NCBI RefSeq assembly: GCF_003569915.1
Contig: NZ_KZ984454.1
Location: 1 to 64,000, forward strand
Reading direction: 5' to 3'
Length of the DNA: 64,000 nt
DNA from: Comamonas testosteroni
GTDB taxonomy: Bacteria; Pseudomonadota; Gammaproteobacteria; Burkholderiales; Burkholderiaceae_C
Made by a program: the position numbers and the translations under genes. Positions 53,109-63,802 of the stretch are shown here, in pieces. Within the stretch, counting starts at the first letter, position 1; each line of letters starts with the position of its first letter. The notes under the pieces are model-generated. The model worked only from the letters and a program-made list of their open reading frames with translations. It did no database searches and was not told the DNA's origin.

Positions 53109-56100
53109 CAGACGGGCAAGGCCCTGGGCGTGGCCGGTGCAGCCGGTGCCCCTTCCCAATTGCTGCGCTCTGGCAGGGACTCGCCCTTCATCACCAGCGT
53201 CAGCGGGCCCAGTTGCACACCGTCGCCCACCGTCGCGCTGTAGAGCACAGTGCAGCGCGCGCCCATGGTGACTTTGCTGCCAATCACCACATGGTCCACC
53301 TTCATCACCCGGTCTTCAAACAGATGGGTCTGCGGGCAGCACAGCGCATTCAGTTCGCTATGTGCGCCAATGGTCACGCAGTCATGCTCGGTCATGTCCG
53401 TGGTGTCCAGATAGACGCTGGGCGCAATCTTGCTGCCCATCAGGTTCATGGCCAGCGGCAGCCAGGGCGTGCCGCGCAGATAGCGCAGAAAGTTGGGCAC
53501 GGCCATGCCTTCGTACATATTGGTCGTCGCTTCGGACAACCAGACAAAAGGCGTCCACATGGGCACGGCCGTCTTGTCATAGCGGCGAATGGTCAGCCAC
53601 TTGAACAGCGCCACCAGAAAGAAGGCCACGATGCCGAACAGCACACCGCCCACGGCCAGGTCCAGCACCACATCACCCCAGCGCCCGGCTGAGGCCAGCG
53701 GCATCGCATCCAGCACAATCGCATAGCCCACGGCAATCACCAGCGCGTGCGGCACGGCAATGCGCAGGGCTTCGACCAGACCGCGCCCAATGCGCCGCCA
53801 TGCCGACGGAGCAAAGGTCAGATGCTCAGGATAGCCCTGCACCACTTCACGCGCTGGCAAATTGATGGAAGGCGATCCCAGCCAGGTATCGCCATCCTTC
53901 ATATCGGCATTGCGCGGCACGGCGGTCATCACACCGATCAGCACGTTCTCAGGGATGGTCGAACCATCGGGCACATAAGCGCCATTGCCGATAAAGCTGC
54001 GGCGCGACACCACCGTGGGTTTGACCGTCATCCAGCCGCCGTCGATATGTTCGTCGCCCAGCATCACAGCATCGGCAACAAAGCATTCATCGCCCAAGGT
54101 CAGCATATCGGGCACCACGCCCAGCGCGGTGGACAGCTCGGTCTGTTTGCCCACCTTGGCACCCAGCAGGCGGTACCAGGTGGACGAATACACGGTGGCA
54201 TAGATGCCATGCAAGGTGGACAGACTGGCCTCCTGAATCTGGTTGACCAGCCACTTGCCCAGATAGCGGCGGCTGTGCACCGACCATGTACCGGCCTTGG
54301 TGCGCGGCAAAAACAGATAGCGCACCAGCGCCGCCACCAGCACCGTGCAGGCCACCAGCACCAAGCTGGACGGCAGCGCCAGCAGGAAGAACTTGAGCAG
54401 GCGCAGCACAAATGCGCCGCCAGCATTGACCACGCCTTGCTCCAGCAGCGGACGCACCGAGATTTCCTCGACGTCCAGCGTGTCGATCAGCATGAAAGTG
54501 GGAAACACCGGCATGAAGAACAGCGTGGCAATCATCAAGCCACCGCAGAGGAACACCAGCATTTCCCAGGCTTTGTATAAGCCGCTTGCTGTCTCACGCG
54601 GCTGCATGCTGGCTGGGTCAAAGCGCCCCTTCTCGCGCGCTGGCGAGCCTGCCCACCCCGTGCGTTCTGGCAGCACCGCGCCATCGGCCACGGCGGACTG
54701 GCCCTCAAGGTGCACCCAGTCTTCCATGCGGGTATTGCCCTCCACCACCACATAAGAGCCTATGCAGACTTCGTTGCCGATGGTGATGCGCCCCAGCACC
54801 AGCTCGCCGCCTTCGACGCGGGCGTTTTCCAGCGCCACGGCATTGCCGATGCTTGCGCCATCACCAATGCTCAGCAGATCCGGAGCGCGCACGGTCATGG
54901 ATCCCAGATTGGTCTCAGTTCCCACCTTGGCACCCAGCGCCCGCAGCCAGATCGGGTGCAGGGACGAGCCGGTAATCATCGCCACCGGCACCGCCTCCAC
55001 CAGCCGGTCGGCAAACCACCAGCGGAAATAAGTCAGACCCCACAACGGATAGCGGCCAGGCTTGAGCCGCCCGGCAATCAGCCACTTGCCCGCCCAGGCA
55101 ATGACAAACTCCGCCAGCGTGGCAATGACAAACGCCAGCACGGACATAGCCACGGCAAAAGCTACGGAGTCCGTCTCGTCACCCGTAAAGAAGTGATAGG
55201 TAAAGAACGGCGCCAGCCACTGCGCCATCTTGATCAGCACCAGCAACGGAATCGCCACCGTCTGCGCCGCACCGCAGCGCCAGCGCCGCCACGCCGAGTG
55301 AATGCGGAAGGGGCGCTGCACGGCTGGCGAATCTGACGCTGCCATGGCAGCCTGCAAGGCCTCGGCAATCAGGCCCACTTTGCGCTGCTGATAGACGGTG
55401 CTCACGGTGGCCTGCGCAAAGCGTGGGTCGGCACGCAGCATGGAAGTCAGCCGCGCAGCAAACAGCGAATGGCCGCCCAGGTCGCTGAAAAAGTCCTGCC
55501 CACGGTGAATCGCCTGGCCGGGAAATATCTTGGCGAGCGCGGCAAACAGCACTTCTTCAGCCGGGGTTTCCGGCAGGTCTGAGTCGCTCAGATTCTCGGC
55601 CACCGAAAGCTCTCGGGCCTTGAGCGCCTTGCGGTCGATCTTGCCCGATGTCAGTCGCGGCATCTCGGTCAGCGCTTCAAAGCGCGCAGGCACCATATAG
55701 GGCGGCAGGCGCTCGGCCAAGGCAGAGCGCATCTGGCTCACACTGGCTTCAGCCTCGGTCGGCACATAGAAGGCGACCAGTTGATCAATGCCATCGTCCT
55801 TGCGTAGCAGCACGGCCGTGGTGCCCACGCCGGGTTGCTGGGCCAGCACGGCCTCAATCTCGCCCAGCTCCACGCGAAAGCCGCGAATCTTGACCTGATC
55901 GTCGGCGCGGCCCAGGCAGTGAATTTGCCCATGTTCATCAATGCGCGCCAGATCGCCTGTGCGGTACAGGCGCGCATCATGCGGGCCATTAGGCCAGGGG
56001 TTGGTCAGAAATTTTTCTGCCGTCAGCTCTGGCCTACCCAGATAGCCTGCGGCCACACCGGGGCCGGTAATACACAGCTCGCCCACCTCGCCCTGCGGCA

Positions 56101-57187
56101 GCCCCACCAGTTGGGGCGCAGTGCCTGCGGGAAAGCTGTCGGCCTCAATGACCTGCACCACCACCAGGCTGTAATTGGGTAGCGGTGTGCCAATGGTCAC
56201 GGGCTCGCCCGCGTGCAGCTCGGCCAGACTGGCCGACACCGTGGCCTCGGTCGGGCCATAGGTGTTGAACATCTGGCGGGACTCATTGGCCCAGCGCGCC
56301 ACCAGTGATTCAGGGCACATTTCGCCACCCAGGTTGATCAGGCGCAGATTGGGCACATCCTGTGCAAACAGCGCCAGCAGGGTTGGCACGGCGTGCAGCA
56401 CGGTGACTTGCTGCTCGATCAACGCGCGCGGCAAGGCTTCGGGGTCACCCGCAATCTCGCGCGGAGCCAGCCATAGCGTGGCGCCGACCAGATAGCTGAT
56501 CCAGATTTCCTCAAACGACATATCAAAGGCCACCGAGAAGCCTTGATAAACCTTGTCGCTCTGGCGCACCCCCAGCCTTGCGTTTTCACTGCGCAGAAAG
56601 TGGCAGATGCTGCCCTGGGTAATGGCAATGCCCTTGGGCTTGCCCGTGGAGCCGCTGGTGTAGATCACATAGGCGGGATGCTCAGGCTGCGCCCCCTCGC
56701 GGCGGCGCAGCTCGGCGTCTGCTGCAAACGGTGCCAGAAGCTCATCATCTGCCAGAATTTGGGCAGAAATGCCATCATGTCCTTGAATTACATGGACTTG
56801 ATGCTTTGAAATTAATAGCGCTTTGGCGCTGGCATCTTCAAGACAAGTCGCAATACGCTCAGGCGGCGTTTCTGCATCAAACGGCAGCCAGGCCGCCCCG
56901 GTCTTGGCAATGGCCAGTTGCAGCGTCAGCAGCTCAATCCCGCGCGGCAGCCACAGGCCCACCATATCGCCGGGGCGGATGCCAGCTTCAATCAAACGGT
57001 GAGCGGCGCGGTCGGCGTCCGCATTCAGCTCGGCATAGCTGCGCTGTCGTATCTGCTCGCCCTGCCCCTCAATCAGCGCAATCTGGGCAAGATGGGCCAG
57101 CGCAGTTGCCTCAAAAATATCGGCCAGCACCTCATGGCGCAGCAGGTCTGGCCGCTCGGGCCCACGCAAAACAACAGTTTTGGACAT
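53108..57187 (-). CDS. Pls/PosA-type stand-alone NRPS with membrane hexapeptide domains
   Basis: This 1359-residue protein has an adenylation domain (core A3 YTSGSTGKPKG at about 176-185; NTYGPTEATV; YRTGDL; GRADDQVKIRGFRVELGEIE) ending at the A10 Lys (GKIDRK, residue 516). A carrier domain follows (DFFSDLGGHS, Ser574). The C-terminal 770 residues alternate membrane helices with left-handed beta-helix (hexapeptide) blocks (IGDGASIGNAVALENARVEG; YSATVGDGVQLGP). This is the plan of epsilon-poly-lysine synthetase (Pls) relatives. There is no condensation or thioesterase domain. A substrate Asp (FDMSFEE) and a nearby Glu suggest a basic amino acid. Product unknown. Confidence 0.92.
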   Translation of the reverse strand: MSKTVVLRGPERPDLLRHEVLADIFEATALAHLAQIALIEGQGEQIRQRSYAELNADADRAAHRLIEAGIRPGDMVGLWLPRGIELLTLQLAIAKTGAAWLPFDAETPPERIATCLEDASAKALLISKHQVHVIQGHDGISAQILADDELLAPFAADAELRRREGAQPEHPAYVIYTSGSTGKPKGIAITQGSICHFLRSENARLGVRQSDKVYQGFSVAFDMSFEEIWISYLVGATLWLAPREIAGDPEALPRALIEQQVTVLHAVPTLLALFAQDVPNLRLINLGGEMCPESLVARWANESRQMFNTYGPTEATVSASLAELHAGEPVTIGTPLPNYSLVVVQVIEADSFPAGTAPQLVGLPQGEVGELCITGPGVAAGYLGRPELTAEKFLTNPWPNGPHDARLYRTGDLARIDEHGQIHCLGRADDQVKIRGFRVELGEIEAVLAQQPGVGTTAVLLRKDDGIDQLVAFYVPTEAEASVSQMRSALAERLPPYMVPARFEALTEMPRLTSGKIDRKALKARELSVAENLSDSDLPETPAEEVLFAALAKIFPGQAIHRGQDFFSDLGGHSLFAARLTSMLRADPRFAQATVSTVYQQRKVGLIAEALQAAMAASDSPAVQRPFRIHSAWRRWRCGAAQTVAIPLLVLIKMAQWLAPFFTYHFFTGDETDSVAFAVAMSVLAFVIATLAEFVIAWAGKWLIAGRLKPGRYPLWGLTYFRWWFADRLVEAVPVAMITGSSLHPIWLRALGAKVGTETNLGSMTVRAPDLLSIGDGASIGNAVALENARVEGGELVLGRITIGNEVCIGSYVVVEGNTRMEDWVHLEGQSAVADGAVLPERTGWAGSPAREKGRFDPASMQPRETASGLYKAWEMLVFLCGGLMIATLFFMPVFPTFMLIDTLDVEEISVRPLLEQGVVNAGGAFVLRLLKFFLLALPSSLVLVACTVLVAALVRYLFLPRTKAGTWSVHSRRYLGKWLVNQIQEASLSTLHGIYATVYSSTWYRLLGAKVGKQTELSTALGVVPDMLTLGDECFVADAVMLGDEHIDGGWMTVKPTVVSRRSFIGNGAYVPDGSTIPENVLIGVMTAVPRNADMKDGDTWLGSPSINLPAREVVQGYPEHLTFAPSAWRRIGRGLVEALRIAVPHALVIAVGYAIVLDAMPLASAGRWGDVVLDLAVGGVLFGIVAFFLVALFKWLTIRRYDKTAVPMWTPFVWLSEATTNMYEGMAVPNFLRYLRGTPWLPLAMNLMGSKIAPSVYLDTTDMTEHDCVTIGAHSELNALCCPQTHLFEDRVMKVDHVVIGSKVTMGARCTVLYSATVGDGVQLGPLTLVMKGESLPERSNWEGAPAAPATPRALPV
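56786..56822 (-). repeat. Dispersed-repeat-like insert inside the NRPS gene
   Basis: The plus strand reads GATGCTTTGAAATTAATAGC then GCTTTGGCGCTGGC. Its AT-rich core and GCGCT end resemble the AT-rich motif family. It encodes residues about 122-134 of the adenylation domain (ALLISKHQVHVIQ), where homologues vary. Confidence 0.35.
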
Positions 57188-57377
57188 AGATCAGCGGCTT
57201 ACCCGGTGCAACCGTGCAACCGAACGTGGCGGCGCCGCTCTTGGATGCCAGCGATTATTGAGAGCTACATGGAGGTTTTGTGTAGCGCCTCTGCAGCTGT
57301 TGCGCTTGTTTACATTGAATGGGGCAAAGCACCTGCTCCGCCCCCATTCAAGCCCTCAGCGGGCCACTAGCGGGCCA

Positions 57378-60300
57378 TTAACGGGCCAGCACAGGTGCCA
57401 GAGCCTTGCCCGTATGCGTGCCGATCCTGACCAGTTCCTCCGGCGTGCAAGCGGCCACGATGCGCCCGCCATCCCTGCCGCCTTCGGGGCCCAGGTCAAT
57501 GATCCAGTCCGCCTCGGCAATCACATCCAGATCATGCTCGATGACGACCACGCTGTGGCCGCCATCCACCAGCCGGTGCAGCACATGGATGAGCTTGTCC
57601 ACATCGGCCATATGCAGGCCCACCGTGGGTTCATCGAGCACATACAGCGTGTGTGGAGCCTTTTGCCCACGGCGACCAATCTCGTCACGCACCTTGGTCA
57701 GCTCGGTCACCAGCTTGATACGCTGAGCCTCACCACCGCTCAAGGTGGGTGATGGCTGGCCCAAGGTCAGATAGCCCAGGCCCACATCCTTCAACAGCTG
57801 CAGCGGGTGGGCGATGCTGGGCATGGTGGCAAAAAAGTCCACCGCTTCATCGACTTCCATCTTCAGCACATCGCCAATGCTTTTGCCGCGCCAGGTCACG
57901 GCCAGCGTTTCGGGGTTGAAGCGCGCGCCGTGGCAGACCTCGCAAGGCACTTTCACATCGGGCAAAAAGCTCATTTCGATGGTGCGCACACCCTGGCCTT
58001 CGCAAGCCGGGCAGCGGCCTTCACCGGTGTTAAAACTAAAGCGCCCGGCGGCATAGCCACGCGCCTTGGCTTCCAGCGTTTCGGCAAATAGCTTGCGAAT
58101 CGTGTCCCAGAAGCCAATATAGGTTGCAGGGCAAGAGCGCGGCGTCTTGCCAATCGGCGTCTGGTCGACTTCGAGCACGCGGTCAATCGTCTCAAAGCCC
58201 TGCAAGCCCTTGCAGCCCACGAGTGCAGGCGACTTGCCTTCATCCATGGCATCGCGTCCAGCCTTGGTAGAGCGCTGCTGCACCCAGGCCGCCACATTGG
58301 TCAGCAGCACATCGCGTGCCAGCGTGGATTTGCCGGAGCCGGATACGCCCGTGACTGCCACCAGGCGTTTGAGCGGCACACGCGCATCCACACTCTGCAG
58401 GTTGTGCATATTCGCACCCAGCACGGTGAGCCATTGCAGCGCATTGCTTTCTTCAACCGCTACCGTTTCAGCAGCTGCCTGCGCCAGCTTTTTCTTAGAT
58501 TTGGATGGTTTCTTCTCGACAGCCGAAGACTCCTCTACGGTTGGAGCTTCTGTATTGATAGCAGCTTCAGTCTTTGGCGGCTCGCCCTCGCCCACCCACA
58601 GGCGTGGCTTGAAGGGGTGGCGCATGGCATGCAGCAGATAACGGCCCGTGACCGAATCATCGGCATCCATAATGTCCTGCACCGTCCCCTGCGCCACCAG
58701 ACGCCCCCCGCGAATACCGGCGCTGGGGCCAATATCAATCACATGGTCGGCACGGCGAATCGTGTCTTCGTCATGCTCCACCACCACCAGCGTATTGCCC
58801 TTGTCACCGAGCTTGTGCAGGGCGTTCAGCAGAATCTGGTTATCGCGCGCGTGCAGGCCAATCGTGGGTTCGTCCAGCACATAGCAAACACCTTGCAGAT
58901 TGCTGCCCAGTTGCGCGGCCAGACGAATGCGCTGCGCCTCGCCACCCGACAAAGTTGGCGCACCACGATCCAGCGTCAGATAGTTGAGACCCACCTCTTC
59001 CAGAAACTCAAGACGGCTTTGAATTTCAGGAATCAGATCGCGCGCAATATCGGCCTCACGGCCTGAAAGCGCCAGCTTTTGTACCCACTGACGCACATCG
59101 CTGACCGACAGCTCGGCAATATCGGTAATGCCCACGCCGTGGAACTTTACGGCCCGCGCCGTGGGATTCAAGCGCGTGCCATGGCATTTGGGGCATTGCA
59201 CCTCGGCCAGGTCTTCGACTTCCTGGCCTTCAAACTTCACCTCGCGGCCCCGGTTGTCATCGGCGAGCAAAGTGTCGTCATAAACCTTGCGCTGGTCCTT
59301 GGTCAGCTTCACGCCCGTGCCCACGCAATCAGGGCACCAGCCGTGTTTGCTGTTGTAGCTAAAGAGGCGCGGGTCCAGCTCCGCATAGCTGGTGGCACAA
59401 ACCGGGCAGGCGCGCTGCGTGGAGAACACCTGCAGCGCACCAATGCCTGCCGTGCTCTGGCCGCCCTGCATGGCATCAGCCAGATTCTCAATGCCCGAGA
59501 GCACATGCAGCACGCCCTTGCCAATCTCCAGCGCCTGGCGCAGATGACCACGCAGCTCTTTTTCATTGGCCGCCGTCACCGTCACGCTGGCCACGGGCAG
59601 CTCAATCGTGTGTTCCTTGAAGCGGTCAATGCGTGGGAAGCCCGTGGTCGGCAAAAACTCGCCATCCACACGCAGATGTGTATAGCCCTTGGGCCGAGCC
59701 CAATCGGCCAGCTCGGTATAGACGCCTTTGCGGTTGACCACCAGCGGCGCCAGCAAACCAATGGTCTGGCCGCGGAAGTTCGTCATCAGCTGCGCGGCAA
59801 TGCTCTCTTCGGTCTGCGGCTGCACCACAGCATCATCGTGAATGCAATGCTGCACGCCCAGCTTCACATACAGCAGGCGCAAGAAGTGCCACACCTCGGT
59901 CGTAGTGCCCACCGTGGACTTGCGCCCGCCGCGTGAGAGGCGCTGCTCAATCGCCACCGTGGGCGGAATGCCGTAGACCGCATCGACCTCGGGCCGCCCC
60001 GCGGGCTGCACAATGCTTCGCGCATAAGCGTTCAGCGATTCGAGGTAGCGGCGCTGCCCTTCGTTAAACAAAATATCAAAGGCCAGCGTGGACTTGCCCG
60101 AGCCCGAAACCCCCGTCACCACATTGAACTTGCCACGCGGCACATCGACCGTCAGCGACTTGAGGTTGTGCTCTTTGGCATTGACGATTTCAATCGCATT
60201 TTTGGCCTGTAGCCCTTGATTTATTTGGGGCTTGCGCTCTGGTTTGTAGAGCATAGGCGCGACTTCGCGCACTGCTTCCCCACCCACACCCATGGCCAGA

Positions 60301-63300
60301 TCGTATTCACGCAGGGCTTGCGCCGTATGCGAACCTTTGACTTGGCGCACATCTTCGGGCGTACCTTCGGCCACCACCAGGCCACCACCATCACCGCCTT
60401 CCGGGCCCAGATCGATCAACCAGTCGCTGGCGCGAATCACGTCCAGATTGTGTTCAATGACAATCAGCGAATGCCCTGCCTCCAGCAGCTTGCGCAGCGC
60501 GCGCATGAGCTTGGCGATATCTTCAAAGTGCAAGCCAGTCGTAGGCTCGTCAAACAGGAATAACGTGCCTTTTTTGGCCAGCGACTGTTTGCTTTTAGAT
60601 TGAGCTTTGGCTGCCTCGGCCAGAAAGCCTGCAAGCTTCAAACGCTGTGCTTCGCCGCCCGACAAGGTGGGCACAGGCTGGCCCAGCTTCACATATTCCA
60701 AGCCCACATCAACAATGGGCTGCAGCGCGCGAATCACATCGCGGTCTTGCGAGAACAGCAGCGCCGCTTCGGCAACCGTCAGCTCCAGCACATCGGCGAC
60801 GTTCATGGTTTTGCCGCTGCGCTCAATCTTCACTTCTAGAATTTCAGGACGGTAACGCGTGCCATTGCAATCGGGGCAGCGCAGATACACGTCTGACAGA
60901 AACTGCATCTCCACATGCTCAAAGCCCGAGCCGCCGCATGTGGGGCAGCGACCATCGCCGCTGTTAAAGCTGAACTTGGCAGCGGTATAGCCACGCTGGC
61001 GCGAGAGTGAGGCCACGGCAAACAGCTCACGAATCGCATCCCAAGCACCCACATAGCTGACCGGGTTGGAGCGCGCCGTCTTGCCAATGGGCGACTGGTC
61101 CACAAACATCACATCGGCCAGATGATCTGCGCCCATCAGGCGATCAAACGCGCCCGCTGCATCGGTCGGCTTGCCAAAGTGGCGCATCAGCGCGGGCACC
61201 AGTACATCCTGAATCAGCGTGGATTTGCCGGAGCCAGAAACGCCGGTGATGGTGACCAAGCGCTGCAGCGGAAAGTCCACGCTGATATCGCGCAGATTGT
61301 GCTCACGCGCGCCTTCCAGAATCAGGCGCGGCGTGCTCTCGGTCACCATGCGTTTAAGACCAAAGCCTACTTGCTTGCGGCCGCCCAGGTAAGCGCCGGT
61401 CAGCGTATCGGCATGGCGCAAGTCTTCAGGTGTGCCATCAAACACGATCTGGCCGCCGCGCGCGCCGGGGCCAGGGCCCATGTCGATCATGCGGTCGGCG
61501 GCAAACATCACGGCGGGGTCATGCTCTACCACCACCAGCGTATTACCTGCATCGCGCAGGCGTTGCATGGCTTCAGTGATGCGCTCCATATCGCGCGGGT
61601 GCAGGCCAATCGATGGCTCGTCGAGCACAAACAAGGTGTTGACCAGCGAGGTGCCCAGCGCCGTCGTCAAGTTGATGCGCTGCACCTCGCCGCCACTGAG
61701 CGTGCGGCTTTGTCTGTCCAGCGTGAGGTAGCCAATGCCCACATCACAGAGATACTGCAAGCGCGTCATGATTTCCTCATGCAGCATCTTGAGCGCCTGG
61801 GCTTCACCGTCGTTTTTATCGGCCTTGGCGGCAGGTGCCAGTTGCGCAAAAAAGTCCCGTAAACGCGTGATGGGCAGGCGCATCAAATCATGCAGGCACA
61901 GGCCGGGCAGGCTGTCGAGCTGCTCGCGACTCCAGCCCACGCCATGCGGCATAAAGCGCTGGTATTTGCCGCTTTCGTCGTTGGGTGGCAACACCGCATC
62001 GGCGCTTTGCCTGCTGCCAATACGCCAGAGCAGGCTTTCAGTCTTGAGGCGCGCACCGCCACAGGTAGGGCATTCGGTGTAGCTGCGGTACTTGGACAGC
62101 AAAACCCGGATATGCATTTTGTAGGCCTTGCTTTCGAGGTACTCGAAATAGCGGCGTATGCCATACCAGGTCTGCGTCCACTTGCCATTCCATTTGGGTG
62201 AGCCTTCGATGACCCAGTCTTTTTGCTCCTTGGTCAGCTTGGCCCAGGCCGTATCACGCGGAATGCCTTCGGCTTCGGCATGGCGCATCAAATCGTCTTG
62301 AATTTCTTTCCAGGCTGGCGTCTGAATCGGCTTGATCGCGCCAGTGCGCAAAGTCAGCTTGTCGTTGGGAATCACCAGCCCCCAGTCCACCCCAATCACA
62401 CGCCCAAAGCCGCGGCAGTCTTCGCAAGCACCCACGGCAGAGTTGAACGAGAACAGCGAGGGAATAGGCTCGTGATAAGACAGATTGCTCTCAGGGCAAT
62501 GCAGACCTTGCGAGAACTTCCACAGCTCGGGCTCTGCGCCCTCCACACCGCTTTCAGGCAGCACATAGACCGTGAGCCTGCCGCTGCCGCGCTTAAGGCC
62601 CACCTCAATCGCTTCCATGGCCCGCACACGCTCGGCCTTGCTCAAACGAAAGCGGTCGGCAATGACGTCCAGCACCTTGATTTTTTCAGGTGCAGGCTTG
62701 GCTTTTTTCTTGCCCTTGGCGGCTGCTTCATCACTGGCCTGTTGGGCGCGCTCTACCTCACGCTCAGCCTGCACCTTGGTAAAGCCGCTGGCCGACAGCC
62801 ATTGCTCCACTTCTTCGGCCGTGGTGTTGGCCGGCAGATCTACGGGAAAGGTAATCGCAATGCGTGGATCACCAACCGCTTCACAGCGCTGCAGCAGCTC
62901 GGCATAAATCGAGTCGGCCGTGTCGTGGCTGACGGGCAAGGCCGTTTGACGATCGAACAGATGGCCCGCACGCGCAAACAGCAGCTTGAGGTGATCATTG
63001 ATCTCCGTCATCGTGCCCACGGTAGAGCGCGAGTTGCGCACCGGATTGGTCTGGTCAATCGCAATCGCGGGTGGCACGCCTTCGACCTTGTCCACAGCCG
63101 GTTTGTCCATGCGATCCAGAAACTGGCGCGCATAGGCCGAGAAGGTCTCCACATAGCGGCGCTGGCCTTCGGCATACAGCGTGTCAAACACCAGGCTGGA
63201 TTTGCCGGAGCCACTGGGGCCGGTGACCACCGTCAGTTCACCGGTGCGGATATCGATGTCCAGATTGCGAAGATTGTGCTGGCGAGCACCACGGATGCGA

Positions 63301-63335
63301 ATCAGACCCTGCGTCATAGTGTTTGGCTTTTTCAT
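57378..63335 (-). CDS. uvrA: Double-length UvrA (four ABC cassettes)
   Basis: UvrA is the damage-recognition ATPase of nucleotide excision repair. Normal UvrA is about 940 residues with two cassettes; this frame encodes 1985 residues with four. Walker A sites lie near residues 40 (GPSGSGKSS), 700, 1077 and 1666 (GVSGSGKST). Signatures lie near 545 (LSGGEVQR), 893, 1463 and 1863 (LSGGEAQR). Zinc-type CxxC modules occur in each half, for example [14 protein letters not shown] and [14 protein letters not shown]. The second half repeats the first, so it looks like a tandem fusion of two UvrA-like proteins. A Lys/Ala/Glu-rich linker near 1590-1635 contains a dispersed-motif copy. The start ATG 63335 was preferred over a TTG three codons earlier. 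A normal uvrA may exist elsewhere. Confidence 0.93.
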   Translation of the reverse strand: MKKPNTMTQGLIRIRGARQHNLRNLDIDIRTGELTVVTGPSGSGKSSLVFDTLYAEGQRRYVETFSAYARQFLDRMDKPAVDKVEGVPPAIAIDQTNPVRNSRSTVGTMTEINDHLKLLFARAGHLFDRQTALPVSHDTADSIYAELLQRCEAVGDPRIAITFPVDLPANTTAEEVEQWLSASGFTKVQAEREVERAQQASDEAAAKGKKKAKPAPEKIKVLDVIADRFRLSKAERVRAMEAIEVGLKRGSGRLTVYVLPESGVEGAEPELWKFSQGLHCPESNLSYHEPIPSLFSFNSAVGACEDCRGFGRVIGVDWGLVIPNDKLTLRTGAIKPIQTPAWKEIQDDLMRHAEAEGIPRDTAWAKLTKEQKDWVIEGSPKWNGKWTQTWYGIRRYFEYLESKAYKMHIRVLLSKYRSYTECPTCGGARLKTESLLWRIGSRQSADAVLPPNDESGKYQRFMPHGVGWSREQLDSLPGLCLHDLMRLPITRLRDFFAQLAPAAKADKNDGEAQALKMLHEEIMTRLQYLCDVGIGYLTLDRQSRTLSGGEVQRINLTTALGTSLVNTLFVLDEPSIGLHPRDMERITEAMQRLRDAGNTLVVVEHDPAVMFAADRMIDMGPGPGARGGQIVFDGTPEDLRHADTLTGAYLGGRKQVGFGLKRMVTESTPRLILEGAREHNLRDISVDFPLQRLVTITGVSGSGKSTLIQDVLVPALMRHFGKPTDAAGAFDRLMGADHLADVMFVDQSPIGKTARSNPVSYVGAWDAIRELFAVASLSRQRGYTAAKFSFNSGDGRCPTCGGSGFEHVEMQFLSDVYLRCPDCNGTRYRPEILEVKIERSGKTMNVADVLELTVAEAALLFSQDRDVIRALQPIVDVGLEYVKLGQPVPTLSGGEAQRLKLAGFLAEAAKAQSKSKQSLAKKGTLFLFDEPTTGLHFEDIAKLMRALRKLLEAGHSLIVIEHNLDVIRASDWLIDLGPEGGDGGGLVVAEGTPEDVRQVKGSHTAQALREYDLAMGVGGEAVREVAPMLYKPERKPQINQGLQAKNAIEIVNAKEHNLKSLTVDVPRGKFNVVTGVSGSGKSTLAFDILFNEGQRRYLESLNAYARSIVQPAGRPEVDAVYGIPPTVAIEQRLSRGGRKSTVGTTTEVWHFLRLLYVKLGVQHCIHDDAVVQPQTEESIAAQLMTNFRGQTIGLLAPLVVNRKGVYTELADWARPKGYTHLRVDGEFLPTTGFPRIDRFKEHTIELPVASVTVTAANEKELRGHLRQALEIGKGVLHVLSGIENLADAMQGGQSTAGIGALQVFSTQRACPVCATSYAELDPRLFSYNSKHGWCPDCVGTGVKLTKDQRKVYDDTLLADDNRGREVKFEGQEVEDLAEVQCPKCHGTRLNPTARAVKFHGVGITDIAELSVSDVRQWVQKLALSGREADIARDLIPEIQSRLEFLEEVGLNYLTLDRGAPTLSGGEAQRIRLAAQLGSNLQGVCYVLDEPTIGLHARDNQILLNALHKLGDKGNTLVVVEHDEDTIRRADHVIDIGPSAGIRGGRLVAQGTVQDIMDADDSVTGRYLLHAMRHPFKPRLWVGEGEPPKTEAAINTEAPTVEESSAVEKKPSKSKKKLAQAAAETVAVEESNALQWLTVLGANMHNLQSVDARVPLKRLVAVTGVSGSGKSTLARDVLLTNVAAWVQQRSTKAGRDAMDEGKSPALVGCKGLQGFETIDRVLEVDQTPIGKTPRSCPATYIGFWDTIRKLFAETLEAKARGYAAGRFSFNTGEGRCPACEGQGVRTIEMSFLPDVKVPCEVCHGARFNPETLAVTWRGKSIGDVLKMEVDEAVDFFATMPSIAHPLQLLKDVGLGYLTLGQPSPTLSGGEAQRIKLVTELTKVRDEIGRRGQKAPHTLYVLDEPTVGLHMADVDKLIHVLHRLVDGGHSVVVIEHDLDVIAEADWIIDLGPEGGRDGGRIVAACTPEELVRIGTHTGKALAPVLAR

Positions 63336-63401
63336 GGAGGCCAAACATTCTAGGCAGTCTTGCTATGCACCCTTGTCTTTCATGTGCATTGCTATCTGCA
63401 C

Positions 63402-63427
63402 AAAAAAGCCCCGTTAGACGGGGCCTT
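63402..63427 (-). terminator. Intrinsic terminator after the small membrane protein gene
   Basis: On the minus strand GGCCCCGTC-TAA-CGGGGC is followed by T6, 16 bases after the stop at 63443. Confidence 0.88.
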
Positions 63428-63442
63428 GATCTGCTGTGGCGC

Positions 63443-63601
63443 TCATTTGGGCTGTGCTGAAGGTGTCGAGACTGGTGCCGGGGCATGCACTGCATCTGCT
63501 CCATGCTTTTCTCCACTCATGTCCACGCTGTCACCTGCCTTGAAAATCGCAAACAGCGATATCGCCGCAAACACCACAAATCCGATAGCCAGTTTCCACA
63601 T
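63443..63601 (-). CDS. Small single-span membrane protein of unknown function
   Basis: The 52 residues start MWKLAIGFVVFAAISLFAIF, a single hydrophobic helix, then a polar tail rich in Asp, His, Ala and Pro. The gene has its own GGAGA seven bases before ATG 63601 and its own terminator. A longer in-frame start at 63652 only adds residues without hydrophobic character. No family was recognised. It lies between uvrA and the porin, with no obvious partner. Confidence 0.65.
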   Translation of the reverse strand: MWKLAIGFVVFAAISLFAIFKAGDSVDMSGEKHGADAVHAPAPVSTPSAQPK

Positions 63602-63703
63602 ATCAGTCTCCAGAATCGTTATGAATAGCGGACCAAGGTCGCGCATCACCATTGAACCGAAATCAGTTTGCGCGTGGCTTACTGCAACGGCTGGAATACA
63701 TAA

Positions 63704-63733
63704 GAAAAAACCCCATGTCTTGCGACATGGGGT
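63704..63733 (-). terminator. Intrinsic terminator after the porin gene
   Basis: On the minus strand ACCCCATGTC-GCAA-GACATGGGGT is followed by TTTTTC, about 70 bases after the porin stop. Confidence 0.92.
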
Positions 63734-63802
63734 ATGAACTTGGAGTAATGGTCTGCATTATCAGCTGCAGGTGCTGGAGACACCGCTTACGCGGTGCACA
63801 AA

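Noticed and set aside
57206..57222. GTGCAACC tandem near the NRPS start
   Set aside because: It is only two 8-base units with no partner elsewhere, which is too short to call a repeat or operator.
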